64,000 bases of DNA from CAUZWH01 sp965224275 (GCA_965224275.1 CBDCYR010000005.1:682001-746000), one strand, 5' to 3'; shown: positions 36,483-46,391, counted from the stretch's first letter. The notes: generated by a model not told the origin, from the sequence alone. Numbers and translations are program-made.

Positions 36483-37910
36483 ATGCCGTCAATTTGGTTG
36501 ATACCTATGCCTTTAGTAACTGAACGCCTGGCTCGCTATGCGAGTGAACTTGATTTCGACAATCTCCCGCCGGACGTCGTCGAACGCAGCAAGTTGCTGC
36601 TCCTCGATTTTCTCGCCGTCACCGTCGGCGGCCGCTACCAGGCGGCGACCACGCGGCACTTCATCGAAACCGCGGAAGACCTCGGATGGCGTTCAGGTGC
36701 GGCGACGGTGCTCGGTCTATCTGCTGATTTCGCGCCGCCGGCGGCGGCCCTGATCAACGGTGCACTCGCGCATTCGCTCGAGTTTGACGATACCCACGCC
36801 GCGGCGTGGCTGCACCCCAGCGCTACCGTCATCCCGGCTGCGCTCGCGGCCGCGGAGATGGTTGCCGCCGATGGTCGCGACCTGATGACCGCGATCGTCG
36901 CCGGTTATGAGACCAGTTGCCGGATCAGCAAAGCGCTGGTGCCGGCCCAACACTACGCCCGCGGCTTTCATCCCAGCGCGACCGTCGGCGCGTTCGGTGC
37001 CGCTGCCGCGGCGGCTCGAATCTTCGGTTTGGCGCCGGCAGGCGTTGCCAGTGCACTTGGGATCGCCGGTAGCCAGGCCGCGGGCTCGATGCAATTCATG
37101 GATAACGGGGCCTGGAACAAACGCTTTCACGTCGGCGCCGCCGCGCAGAACGGATTGATCGCGGCGACCTTGGCCCGCCGGGGCTTTCTCGGGGCCAGCG
37201 CAGCGATTGAAGGCGAAAAGGGGTTCCTCGCCGCCTACGCGCCGAAGCCGGATCCCCAACTGGCGATCGCCGGTCTCGGCGATAAATTTGAAACGATGGC
37301 GATTGCGCTTAAACCCTATTCGGGATGCCGGCTGGTGCACGCAGCGATCGACGCGACGCTGCAACTCCGCAAGCAACACGCGATCGTCCCGCAACAGATC
37401 GAGGCCGTCGCTATCGGATTGTCGCAACTCGCGCTCGACATCACCGGCTTTCCCGAGGCGCAAAAGCGCCGCCCGCGCAATGTCGTCGAGAGCCAGTTCT
37501 CGATGCATTTGTGCGCCGCGATCGCGCTTCACCAGGGGTCGTTGTCCTGGGCCGACTATGAGCGGTTTTGGCAGGATGCGGACATCTTAATGCTGTGCGA
37601 TCGCATTTCCGTTTATCACGACGCCGAAGTGCAAGCCGATTACCCCGAACAGCTTAGTGGACGAGCCCGTGTCACCGCTGCTGGGGTTACCTACGAAGCC
37701 AAAATCGATGTTCCCAGCGGCGAACCCGAGCGATTCATGAACGCCGGTGAAATCAACGAGAAGTTTGCTGGGCTGGTAGCCGGGCACGTCACAAACGATC
37801 AAATCGCGTCGATTACCGGCTTGGCGTTGCGCGCCGAAACGCTTACACAAGCGCGCGATTTGGGCACTGCGACGCTGCCCGATGGCCTGGTTGTAGCGGC
37901 CGCGGAGTAA
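36483..37910 (+). CDS. MmgE/PrpD family protein
   Basis: A 475-residue protein of the 2-methylcitrate dehydratase/aconitate decarboxylase fold. The true start may be the ATG at 36507 (Met-Pro-Leu-Val-Thr-Glu-Arg-Leu-Ala-Arg-Tyr), eight codons inside; neither has a clear ribosome site. Landmarks are Phe-Asp-Asp-Thr-His near residue 101, Gly-Tyr-Glu-Thr, Gly-Phe-His-Pro-Ser-Ala-Thr-Val-Gly-Ala-Phe-Gly-Ala and Lys-Pro-Tyr-Ser-Gly-Cys-Arg. Members dehydrate or decarboxylate hydroxy acids; nothing nearby points to the methylcitrate cycle. The stop overlaps the start of the aminotransferase gene, so the two act together. Confidence 0.88.
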   Translation: MPSIWLIPMPLVTERLARYASELDFDNLPPDVVERSKLLLLDFLAVTVGGRYQAATTRHFIETAEDLGWRSGAATVLGLSADFAPPAAALINGALAHSLEFDDTHAAAWLHPSATVIPAALAAAEMVAADGRDLMTAIVAGYETSCRISKALVPAQHYARGFHPSATVGAFGAAAAAARIFGLAPAGVASALGIAGSQAAGSMQFMDNGAWNKRFHVGAAAQNGLIAATLARRGFLGASAAIEGEKGFLAAYAPKPDPQLAIAGLGDKFETMAIALKPYSGCRLVHAAIDATLQLRKQHAIVPQQIEAVAIGLSQLALDITGFPEAQKRRPRNVVESQFSMHLCAAIALHQGSLSWADYERFWQDADILMLCDRISVYHDAEVQADYPEQLSGRARVTAAGVTYEAKIDVPSGEPERFMNAGEINEKFAGLVAGHVTNDQIASITGLALRAETLTQARDLGTATLPDGLVVAAAE

Positions 37911-39295
37911 TGGGGATGACCGAACCTGCACCCAGCCAAACCAATTCGCCGATTGTCGCCGCCTATTCCGAGCGCACGCCGACCTCGGCCCAGCTCTTCA
38001 AGCGTGCGCAGGCATCTTTGCCGAGCGGTCTCACCCACGACGCGCGCCATCTCGATCCTTATCCGATCTATGTCGAACGGGCGCAAGCGTCTCGCAAATG
38101 GGATGTCGATGGGCATGAATATGTCGACTACATGGGCGGCCACGGGGCGCTGCTGCTCGGCCATAACCACCCCGAGGTTGCCGCGATTGCCAAGCGCCAG
38201 CTCGGCATTGGCACCCATTTCGGCGCCTGCCACGAACTTGAAATCCGCTGGGCTGAACTGATTAAGGAGCTGATCCCATCAGCCGAAAAGGTGCGGTTCA
38301 CATCGTCGGGCACCGAAGCCACGCTGTTGGCGCTCAGGATGTCGCGGGGGTCCAGCGGCAAGACCAAAGTAATCCGCTATGCCAGTCACTTTCATGGCTG
38401 GCACGATCATTTCTCGGCCGCCTATGTCAATCACTTCGACGGCTCGGCCCCGATCGGCGTGTTGGAGTCGGTCGCCGACGACATGGTCGTGGTGGCGCCC
38501 AATGATCTCGATGCGACCCGGGTTGCGATCGAACGTGGTGACATCGCAGCGGTGATTCTCGAGCCGACCGGCGCAAGTTGGGGCCATGTCCCGGCGCCGC
38601 CCGAATTCGTCGCGGGCTTGCGCGAGCTAACCGCAAAGCACGGCGTTATCCTGATCTTCGACGAGGTGATTTGCGGTTTTCGCTGCTCGCCCGGGGGTGC
38701 GCAAGCGGCACTCGGTATCACGCCCGATCTCACCACGCTGGCCAAGATCATGGCCGGCGGCCTGCCCGGTGGTGCCGTGGTCGGTCGCGCCGATTTGATC
38801 GATCTGATTAGTTTTGAGGCGGATGCCCGCGGCGGCCACGAGAAAATCCTGCATTTCGGCACGTTCAACGGCAATCCCGAATCGGCCGCAACGGGCATCG
38901 CGTGTCTGGAAATTGTCAAGAACACCGACGCCTGCGAGCACGCCAATCGCGCCGCGGCAAAACTCCGCCCCGGGCTCACCCAGGTTGTCGTCGACGAGAA
39001 ACTGGCCTGGGGGATCTACGGAACCTATTCCGGGTTTCATATTTTCACCAACCCCGAGCGGCGCGAGATCGATCCCACCGGTTTCGATCCGCTCGCCATT
39101 CCATGGCAGGAGTTGCGCGCAGGCGATCCGCCGATCGCTGACAAGCTACGGCTCGCGATGCTGGTCTATGGCGTCGACATCAACGGTTGGCCGGGTGGCA
39201 TGACCTCTGCGGTCAGCTCTGATGACGATTTCGAACACACGGTCGATGCCTTCAAACGCGCGATCCGCGACATGAAGAACGAAGGCGATCTGTAG
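37910..39295 (+). CDS. Class III PLP aminotransferase (glutamate-1-semialdehyde aminomutase-like)
   Basis: A 461-residue PLP enzyme. The ATG at 37910 overlaps the upstream TAA; an alternative start lies two codons on. It has Phe-Thr-Ser-Ser-Gly-Thr-Glu-Ala-Thr (phosphate site), Ser-His-Phe-His-Gly-Trp-His-Asp, the cofactor Asp in Ile-Phe-Asp-Glu-Val-Ile and the Schiff-base Lys in Leu-Ala-Lys-Ile-Met-Ala-Gly-Gly. It is HemL-like in layout but pairing with an MmgE/PrpD gene argues for a catabolic transaminase or aminomutase rather than haem synthesis. Confidence 0.88.
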   Translation: MGMTEPAPSQTNSPIVAAYSERTPTSAQLFKRAQASLPSGLTHDARHLDPYPIYVERAQASRKWDVDGHEYVDYMGGHGALLLGHNHPEVAAIAKRQLGIGTHFGACHELEIRWAELIKELIPSAEKVRFTSSGTEATLLALRMSRGSSGKTKVIRYASHFHGWHDHFSAAYVNHFDGSAPIGVLESVADDMVVVAPNDLDATRVAIERGDIAAVILEPTGASWGHVPAPPEFVAGLRELTAKHGVILIFDEVICGFRCSPGGAQAALGITPDLTTLAKIMAGGLPGGAVVGRADLIDLISFEADARGGHEKILHFGTFNGNPESAATGIACLEIVKNTDACEHANRAAAKLRPGLTQVVVDEKLAWGIYGTYSGFHIFTNPERREIDPTGFDPLAIPWQELRAGDPPIADKLRLAMLVYGVDINGWPGGMTSAVSSDDDFEHTVDAFKRAIRDMKNEGDL

Positions 39296-39372
39296 CGTCG
39301 GCGCTAGCTGACTTTTCCCAGCGCTTTGAGAACAATTTCCGCGTGCTCGGCGGAGTGCCGCCAGGACGTGGA

Positions 39373-40074
39373 TTACGCGCGGCGGTTGGAAAAGCGTCGC
39401 CTGGAGTCTGTTGGTTGCGCCGCTACAGCGCTGATTGCTTGTTCGAAGCCATCGGGATCGAAGTAAAACGGCCCGAGTCCGCATTTCCACGTTACGTATC
39501 CGTCCTTGTCGAGGACGTATAACCGCTCAGGCATGGCGTGATATTTTGCCTCGACCTCATTCGTCATGTTGTCGAGGACCATCGGAAAAACAAAATTGTA
39601 GCGAAGCATGCAAGCGGCGGCGACCTCGGCTCTCTCGTCCTCGGTTGTCGGATCGGAATAGAGAATATCTTCATCCACGTTCGATGGTGATTGCGAGCCA
39701 TCGGTTGGATGGGCTTCCTTGATGTAGACGCAGAGAAAACTCACCCGGTCACGGTGTTTCTTTGCGATGTCATCGAGGCGCACGGCCTCGCGGCGGAAAG
39801 GTGGTCAGGTATAAGATCCGAAAATGAGGCCGACCGGTTTTCCCCGTAACGCGGAGAGCTTCAGAAGTTGGCCGGCGCGCGCACCGGTGTTCGCAAGGCG
39901 CTCCAATTCGAAGTCGGGCGCCAGGTCACCCACCTGCGGTGAGCGTTCGTCGTCCCTTAGTCGCTTGGCGAGGTCGGCCCTGGCTCCCTCGCGAGTCCAG
40001 CCACGGAATTCCAGCTCTTCGTCGCTGATATTGCGGATTAGTTTTTCGAGCTCAGACGGCAGCTTGTCCGGCAT
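39373..40074 (-). CDS. Deiodinase-like selenoprotein with in-frame TGA (Sec90), thioredoxin fold
   Basis: A 233-residue protein if the TGA at 39805-39807 is read as selenocysteine. The ATG at 40074 has AGGAG eight bases upstream. Residues 52-89 are redoxin-like (Leu-Ala-Pro-Asp-Phe-Glu-Leu, Gly-Lys-Pro-Val-Gly-Leu-Ile-Phe-Gly-Ser-Tyr-Thr), then Sec90-Pro-Pro-Phe. After the TGA, in the same frame, come Val-Tyr-Ile-Lys-Glu-Ala-His-Pro-Thr-Asp-Gly and Met-Pro-Glu-Arg-Leu-Tyr-Val-Leu. Iodothyronine deiodinases have Gly-Ser-Cys-Thr-Sec-Pro, Ile-Glu-Glu-Ala-His-Ala-Ser-Asp-Gly and Leu-Pro-Glu-Arg-Leu-Tyr at matching places. A likely SECIS hairpin follows. Probably a peroxidase or reductive dehalogenase; the substrate is unknown. 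The alternative is a nonsense-mutated pseudogene. Confidence 0.85.
39774..39807 (-). promoter_or_regulatory. Putative bacterial SECIS element
   Basis: On the minus strand, TGA (39807-39805) is followed by 14 bases, then CGAGGC (39790-39785), a loop CGTGC (39784-39780) and GCCTCG (39779-39774). The six-bp stem is perfect. Twenty bases separate the UGA from the loop, within the range known for SelB-dependent hairpins, and the loop has G in its first two bases and an adjacent GU. Confidence 0.65.
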
Positions 40075-40319
40075 CTTTGATACTCCTATCGAGCGGGCGA
40101 ACGCGGCTAACCTAAGCCCCAGTTGCCCGTGCCAACCAAAATGCAATTTCTCCCGTCAAATTGTCTACTCCTGCAGGCCGGCTTTACGAGGTCCTAGCTC
40201 CAGGTTCGGACGTCGTTCGGCGCTGCCTTAATGGAACGCTTCTGGCCGTGGGACATTCGCCGCGTGCTCGCGTTCGAGTTAACCTCCCGCACAAATGTTC
40301 AGCCCAGCATGGTGCCGAT

Positions 40320-40754
40320 TTGACCAATCCGGTTGCCGATTTTTTCGCGTTGCGCCGTGAAGTCGCTGCGCAGTCGCGAGTGATGAATGCTTGGGGATTC
40401 CTTCTCAACGTGCCGACTTTGATCGGCGGTCTGATTTTCTTCCGAATGCTAGAAGGCTCAGCCGTCGCTGCTGCTGTGGTTGTGTCGCTATTGATCGCCG
40501 GACAAATCCATAAGCATCAACCGATGAGCCGGTTGATCGGCCTGTGCCATGTCGTCTTCGTGCCAGCGATCGTGTTACTGGCAACGGGCTTAACGCAGGA
40601 AGGATCGACCGCGTTACAGATTTGGTCGGTCTATAGTCTCACGCTGATGACGGTTAGTGTCGTGATCGATGCGTTTGATCTATATCGTTATTTTGTACTT
40701 GGCAGCCGAACCTACGCAGAACACACGCCGCGAAGCAAAACCAACGGCTCTTGA
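40320..40754 (+). CDS. Small integral membrane protein of unknown function
   Basis: A protein of about 144 residues with four hydrophobic helices (Phe-Leu-Leu-Asn-Val-Pro-Thr-Leu-Ile-Gly-Gly-Leu, Ala-Ala-Ala-Val-Val-Val-Ser-Leu, Leu-Cys-His-Val-Val-Phe-Val-Pro, Leu-Thr-Leu-Met-Thr-Val-Ser-Val-Val-Ile) and a short polar tail. The start is uncertain: the frame is open from 40161, but the first fifty residues do not look like protein; a TTG at 40320 or the ATG at 40383 are better. I do not recognise the family. A GST gene follows 39 bases on. Confidence 0.6.
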   Translation: MTNPVADFFALRREVAAQSRVMNAWGFLLNVPTLIGGLIFFRMLEGSAVAAAVVVSLLIAGQIHKHQPMSRLIGLCHVVFVPAIVLLATGLTQEGSTALQIWSVYSLTLMTVSVVIDAFDLYRYFVLGSRTYAEHTPRSKTNGS

Positions 40755-40793
40755 TCCAGTAGCACGAGCGGCAGCCCAGCGAGAGGACCGAAC

Positions 40794-41519
40794 ATGCGGT
40801 ATCAGTTCTACTATTGGCCGTCGATCCAGGGTCGGGGAGAGTTTGTGCGTTTGGCCCTGGAGGAAGCCGGCGCCGATTACGTTGATGTTGGCCGGGAGGC
40901 GGATGGTGGCGGTATTCCGGAGCTGATGCGCTTTCTCGATGGCGAGGTTATCGCCCGCCCGCCGTTCGCGCCGCCCTATCTCCGTGCCGGCAAACTGCTC
41001 ATCGGCCAGACCGCCAACATCCTCATGTTCCTCGGTACGCGCCACCGCCTAGCACCCGCCGGCGAGGCCGGGCGGTTGTGGGCCAACCAACTGCAATTGA
41101 CCATCGCCGATCTGGTTCACGAAGCGCACGATACCCACCACCCGATCGCCAGCGCGCTTCACTACGAGGAGCAGCGCCGCGAGGCGCGGCAAAGAGCCGC
41201 CGACTTCGTGACCCGCCGAATTCCGAAGTATCTCGGTTATTTCGAGCGCGCTCTCGCGAACGGCGGTGAGGTTGGCTATTTGACTGGCAAGAGGCTTGGT
41301 TATCCCGATCTTTCCCTGTTTCAGGCGGTCGCCGGACTGCGCTATGCATTTCCGCGGGCGATGGCGCGGATCGAAAAAGAATGTCCGCGGGTGGCGGCCC
41401 TGTACCATCGCGTAGCGTCACGACCGCGCGTGGCGGCTTACTTGCATTCAGAGCGCCGACTTCCGTTCAACGAGGACGGCATCTTCCGTCACTATCAGGA
41501 ACTCGACGTACATAGGTGA
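40794..41519 (+). CDS. Glutathione S-transferase family protein
   Basis: A 241-residue GST. The thioredoxin-like N-terminal domain starts Met-Arg-Tyr-Gln-Phe-Tyr-Tyr-Trp-Pro-Ser-Ile-Gln-Gly-Arg-Gly-Glu, with a Tyr in the position used by alpha/mu/pi/sigma classes. The glutathione-binding Ile-Gly-Gln-Thr-Ala-Asn-Ile replaces the usual Glu/Gln-Ser. A helical C-terminal domain has Leu-Gly-Tyr-Pro-Asp-Leu-Ser-Leu-Phe-Gln, close to the family Asp motif. AGAGGA precedes the start. It conjugates or reduces electrophiles with glutathione; it may be linked to the divergent selenoprotein by a redox role (inference). Confidence 0.85.
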   Translation: MRYQFYYWPSIQGRGEFVRLALEEAGADYVDVGREADGGGIPELMRFLDGEVIARPPFAPPYLRAGKLLIGQTANILMFLGTRHRLAPAGEAGRLWANQLQLTIADLVHEAHDTHHPIASALHYEEQRREARQRAADFVTRRIPKYLGYFERALANGGEVGYLTGKRLGYPDLSLFQAVAGLRYAFPRAMARIEKECPRVAALYHRVASRPRVAAYLHSERRLPFNEDGIFRHYQELDVHR

Positions 41520-41574
41520 GGTCGATTGTGCGACTGCTAGCCACGACCTACACCGGCACGCCGACAGCATGGGT

Positions 41575-41600
41575 GAACAACCGCATCACCGAGGTTGTTC
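41575..41600 (+). terminator. Possible weak terminator after the GST gene
   Basis: GAACAACC (41575-41582) and GGTTGTTC (41593-41600) form an eight-bp stem with a ten-base loop, followed by GCTTTGG. It is about 55 bases after the stop. The T content is low, so the call is tentative. The rest of the 228-bp gap shows nothing clear. Confidence 0.35.
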
Positions 41601-41747
41601 GCTTTGGGGGTATGCCGACCTAAAGCTGATAGTCCGGAGTACCCTTAAGTTCTGACGTTGTTTGCGGTCCCTCAATAAACCGAAATTAGCCAACAATTGG
41701 CATGGGAACAGATCGATCCGAAGGGTCCTAATTCTTTGTTCGACGCT

Positions 41748-42941
41748 TTAACCCGGCGCCAACAAATAGAAGGTCTCCATCGGACCAACACCCTTGATGT
41801 CCACCATCCCTCGATTCTTGAATCGAAATTTTTCCTTCAGAATCTCATAGACCACTTCACTAACCTGGATCGAATTTGCGGTTCCACTCGACTCCATCCG
41901 ACTCGCAATATTCACGGTGTCGCCCCAAAGGTCGTACGCAAACTTGCTTTTCCCGATGACGCCAGCGACGACGGGGCCGATGTGAATACCTATGCGTAGG
42001 GAAAAGGAAGTGCCTTCATCCCTTTCTATCTCCTTAATCGTCGAGAGCATATCCAGCGCCAAGACCGCGATAGTCTCGGCATGACGGGATTTCGGCTCCG
42101 GGACGCCGCCGACTACCATGTATGCGTCCCCGACGGTCTTGATTTTCTCAAGGCCGGCGCGGTCGGTGAGTTCGTCAAAACGAAAAAATATCTCGTTCAG
42201 TTTGCTGACCAGCTGATCCGGCGGTTTTGCCCGCGAGTATCGTGTGAAGTCGACGATATCGGCGAATAAGACGCTGACGTCGTCGTATTTCTCGGCGATG
42301 ACGCCCTCGCGTGATTTCAGCAGCTGCGCCACTTTTAGCGGCAAAATGTTCAACAGCAACCGGTTGGCGTTCTCCCGTTCGCTAACGGCACTGGTCACGA
42401 AATGGCTTGCGAAGACGAACACAACGAGCGACGAGACGCATAGATTCATGACGAAGAAAAAAATCTTCGTGTTCTCAGCGACCTGATGGCCGTGCATCGA
42501 GAAGAAGTCGTCGAATACCACCGTAATCACGATGTTTGCCAAGTAAAGCAGCAACCAGATCATCGAATGTCTAAAGGAGAAAAACATCAGGGCGATGATG
42601 GGACCGCAGAATGCCCACGCCAGGACGAAACCAGACTCGAATACGCCGCCGATACTCCATTGAATGACTGTGGTGACATAGATGATACAGACGATCTGTA
42701 TGTAGACGAGCGGGTGGTGGTTGCGGATGAAGTGGGAAACGGCCAGCGTCGAGCCAACGATGACCACAAAAGCGAAAGGCAGTACCGCAACGAGCCCGAA
42801 CCCGAATACGTAGTAGTACATCGCGGTCCAAAACAGACCCGCAGCGCAGCAAGAAAAAGCCACCAGAAAAATGGTGAACTTTTCTAGTCTGATGGCGTCG
42901 GTATCGCGGGGATCGTATGCGAAGAAAGTTTTCAAGTTCAT
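41748..42941 (-). CDS. Membrane-bound class III adenylate cyclase
   Basis: A 397-residue protein. Residues 1-185 hold about six transmembrane helices; a short linker (Leu-Leu-Leu-Asn-Ile-Leu-Pro) leads to the catalytic domain. The metal-binding Asp residues are in Leu-Phe-Ala-Asp-Ile-Val-Asp-Phe. The adenine-specifying Lys is in Glu-Lys-Ile-Lys-Thr-Val-Gly-Asp-Ala-Tyr and the Asp in Phe-Ala-Tyr-Asp-Leu-Trp-Gly-Asp. Asn-Ile-Ala-Ser-Arg supplies the transition-state Asn and Arg. All point to cAMP production. A Popeye-like protein with a cyclic-nucleotide domain is encoded 4.3 kb away. Confidence 0.9.
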   Translation of the reverse strand: MNLKTFFAYDPRDTDAIRLEKFTIFLVAFSCCAAGLFWTAMYYYVFGFGLVAVLPFAFVVIVGSTLAVSHFIRNHHPLVYIQIVCIIYVTTVIQWSIGGVFESGFVLAWAFCGPIIALMFFSFRHSMIWLLLYLANIVITVVFDDFFSMHGHQVAENTKIFFFVMNLCVSSLVVFVFASHFVTSAVSERENANRLLLNILPLKVAQLLKSREGVIAEKYDDVSVLFADIVDFTRYSRAKPPDQLVSKLNEIFFRFDELTDRAGLEKIKTVGDAYMVVGGVPEPKSRHAETIAVLALDMLSTIKEIERDEGTSFSLRIGIHIGPVVAGVIGKSKFAYDLWGDTVNIASRMESSGTANSIQVSEVVYEILKEKFRFKNRGMVDIKGVGPMETFYLLAPG

Positions 42942-43209
42942 CTACGAACGCTCTGGAATGCCGGCTGTTCTTCGATAAGAGTGAGAGTCCATGTTCAGGA
43001 TAGCCCAGTTCGCATTTGGATGGTTCTGCCGAAACCCCGCGCTCAAGCACTCGATCTTCGTGCCGAACAATGGACGGCCAACTGTCGTCTTTGGGGGTCA
43101 AAAATCCGTGGATTTCGTTCGCTAGGAATGCGCTGCCGCTGGGCGCAAGTTCGATATCGACGAAGTCCGAAGCTGTGCTTACTGCGGCGGCGATCGATAC
43201 ACGCATACT

Positions 43210-43335
43210 TCAACTCGACCGCTTGGCAAAGTACGCCGCCGCTTCCCTTGGAAAATCACGTTCCTTCTTGACCTGGCCCAGTTCCCGCTTGAGCGCCGCC
43301 AGCTCTTCATCGCGTGTATGCGAGCACGCTGCCGG
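43210..43335 (-). pseudogene. IS3-family OrfA C-terminal remnant
   Basis: On the minus strand one frame reads Asp-Glu-Glu-Leu-Ala-Ala-Leu-Lys-Arg-Glu-Leu, then Lys-Lys-Glu-Arg-Asp-Phe-Pro-Arg-Glu-Ala-Ala-Ala-Tyr-Phe-Ala-Lys and stops. This is the coiled-coil end of IS3-group OrfA proteins. The next bases could start OrfB (Lys-Tyr-Ala-Cys-Ile-Asp-Arg) but the likeness ends at once. No ends of the element are seen. The remaining gap 42942-43209 shows nothing else. Confidence 0.65.
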
Positions 43336-43375
43336 GCCTTATGATGGCCGCTTCGTCCGATCAGTGAACGGATGA

Positions 43376-44440
<1,065 letters not shown>

Positions 44441-44546
44441 TGGGCGCCATTTGAGGTTCCCCATAGCGTTCGCGGCGTTCTTCAGCACGCCCTTCCGTCG
44501 ATAGTTTCTGCCTTTCGGATGGGTCATTAAGTGAGGCAGCTGGCTC

Positions 44547-44936
44547 GTGGATATCGCGGAACTTTTCCCCTCCCCTAGCGCCGCAGTTTTATTCCTGGTT
44601 TATACTGCGGCTCACACCGAGAATCAGCGTTCGACGGGTGTGCGCAAACGCGGGTTGCAAGGTTCCAAAGAATTATTTGGAACCCTAGCCAGCATCACCG
44701 GGTTTTTCTCGATCATTTTCTCATTAGTCTTTTTTTTCGCCTATGGGTACGACACAGGAGTTATCAGTGCAGGAGCGTTGCTGATTTCGAGCCTCGTGGT
44801 TGCGATCATCTACCACCTCACATCCGCTTCGATTTTCGGGGATAGTTTCATCGTCTGGATGGTAGGAACGATCGTCGCCTGGCCATTGATGTTCGAGTTG
44901 TTGCCTCGCGTCACTTGGTTTGGCGTGAATAGCTGA
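44547..44936 (+). CDS. Small membrane protein of unknown function
   Basis: A 129-residue protein with a GTG start. A short N-terminal hydrophobic stretch, a basic middle (Arg-Lys-Arg-Gly-Leu-Gln-Gly-Ser-Lys-Glu) and three strong transmembrane helices follow: Ile-Thr-Gly-Phe-Phe-Ser-Ile-Ile-Phe-Ser-Leu-Val-Phe-Phe, Ala-Gly-Ala-Leu-Leu-Ile-Ser-Ser-Leu, Val-Trp-Met-Val-Gly-Thr-Ile-Val-Ala-Trp. I do not recognise a family. It lies about 106 bp after the MreB gene and may be part of the same transcript. Confidence 0.55.
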   Translation: MDIAELFPSPSAAVLFLVYTAAHTENQRSTGVRKRGLQGSKELFGTLASITGFFSIIFSLVFFFAYGYDTGVISAGALLISSLVVAIIYHLTSASIFGDSFIVWMVGTIVAWPLMFELLPRVTWFGVNS

Positions 44937-45088
44937 GCGCGGACGCGGCCACCTTGAATGTCGGCGTTACCCATTGCGGACGTGGCTTTCGGCTCACGAA
45001 CGTCGCGACCTAGCGTCAGAAGCGGACGTAGATCCCTCGACAACATAGGCCAGTCGTTGACGGGGTTGCGTTGCTCAGAGGACGGCTC

Positions 45089-45853
45089 ATGACAGCGAAG
45101 TCCCCTGCGACGAGATTCGACGGCGAGCAATCGTGGGTGCAGGGCGGATCATTTCGCTTGAGAACGTGGACGTTCGTCAGCGAAGAAAAAAGTGCGAGCC
45201 CAATTCTGGTAGTTGTCATCCATGGCGACGCACCGTTCAACAAACCCGAATACCACTACGTTTTTGCCGCTAAAGCGGCCGCCGCCCACCCGGATGTCAT
45301 CGCCGTTGGATTGCTTCGACCTGGTTATACCGACCCTGAGGGAAACACATCCGATGGAGAGCGAGGAGAGGCTGTCGGCGACAGTTTTCACATCACCAAC
45401 ACTGACGCGATTGCCGATGCGATCGGCGGACTCGAACGCCGCTGGAACGCTCGCAAAGTAGTGGTTGCCGCTCATTCGGGCGGCGGGACGTTGACCGCAA
45501 ACGTGCTTGGTCGACACCCCGCTCTAGTCGATCAAGCGCTGCTGGTTTCCTCGGTTTATGACGTCGAGAAGTGGCGTCAGCATATGTTCGAGCAAACCGG
45601 TGAGCCCATATTTCAGGGCAAGATGGAGCTGCTCTCGCCCATCGAGCAGATCTCAGGCCTGTCGGATCAGGTCGATGTAACCCTAATGGTGGGCAGCCAA
45701 GACGAGATAGCGCCGCCTCGTTTCAGCGAGCAGTACGAATCCACGGCCCGCGAGCACGGCAAGAACGTGAAATTGGTGCGGTTGGAGGGTGCGGGGCACG
45801 AGATGTTCCTAGATCCAGCAGTCTTCGCGCAGCTTGGACCGATGCTTAGGTGA
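45089..45853 (+). CDS. Alpha/beta hydrolase
   Basis: A 254-residue hydrolase. The ATG at 45089 has AGAGGA upstream and is preferred to the frame start at 45071. The nucleophile elbow is Ala-His-Ser-Gly-Gly-Gly (Ser near residue 135), the oxyanion region is Val-Ile-His-Gly-Asp-Ala-Pro and the late His is in Gly-Ala-Gly-His-Glu-Met-Phe. The Asp is likely in Gly-Ser-Gln-Asp-Glu-Ile-Ala-Pro-Pro. The substrate is unknown. A degraded copy of its first third lies at 62083-62317 on the other strand. Confidence 0.85.
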   Translation: MTAKSPATRFDGEQSWVQGGSFRLRTWTFVSEEKSASPILVVVIHGDAPFNKPEYHYVFAAKAAAAHPDVIAVGLLRPGYTDPEGNTSDGERGEAVGDSFHITNTDAIADAIGGLERRWNARKVVVAAHSGGGTLTANVLGRHPALVDQALLVSSVYDVEKWRQHMFEQTGEPIFQGKMELLSPIEQISGLSDQVDVTLMVGSQDEIAPPRFSEQYESTAREHGKNVKLVRLEGAGHEMFLDPAVFAQLGPMLR

Positions 45854-46122
45854 TCGCCTCGCGTCACCTTAACCCGATCCCCGGGAATATCATGTACCCG
45901 GCGGAATGGAGTCACCGGTAAACGAAGTGCCGACCTTAAACTAGGTCTGCTTTACCCCGAATGCGGAAGTAGATTTCGTCGGCTCCTGGGTCCGTTGATA
46001 GCCGAGGCTGTCGAAGAACTCCGAGTTGTCAACTTTCACACAACTTTCGTTCACGCAAGCAATCGTAGGAGAAATTTTGATTCAAGAAGGTCACAATATT
46101 GAATCGATGTTTAAATGATTTT

Positions 46123-46391
46123 CTATTTTTCGCAGTTCTGCGTTGGTAGGGGTGGCGGTTTAGGCCTAAGTAGGTGGCGCGGCCCGGATTAAGTTGTTGT
46201 TAGCAATAATTTGCTGAAACGCCCAATAGCTGTGGGTGTCCCCTGCAATCCCGCGGTTTCCCGGCAATAGGTCAGGCTTAGTGTCGTCTCACAGGTCTGG
46301 TGCCAACTGCGTGAATCGTCGGCGCTAAGCCCAAACAAGATCAGCGCCATCAGAACGATCGACGGGCCGGCCGGCGTATCGAAGCTAACCG
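46123..46391. repeat. Decayed duplicate of the znuB 3' end and its flank (copy A)
   Basis: The stretch matches 54812-55103 along most of its length, with scattered changes and small deletions. A run of over 50 bases covering the last znuB codons (around GCCCAAACAAGATCAGCGCC) is the same in both. It includes shared non-coding parts such as CGCAGTTCTGCGTTGGTAGG and GCTGAAACGCCCAATAGCTG. A further shard of znuB-like sequence lies at about 46677-46732. No intact gene remains here. Confidence 0.8.

Noticed and set aside
42571..43206. Minus-strand frame upstream of the cyclase
   Set aside because: It overlaps the cyclase gene in another frame and its N-terminal part has no protein-like pattern; only the nearby IS3 OrfA remnant is supported.
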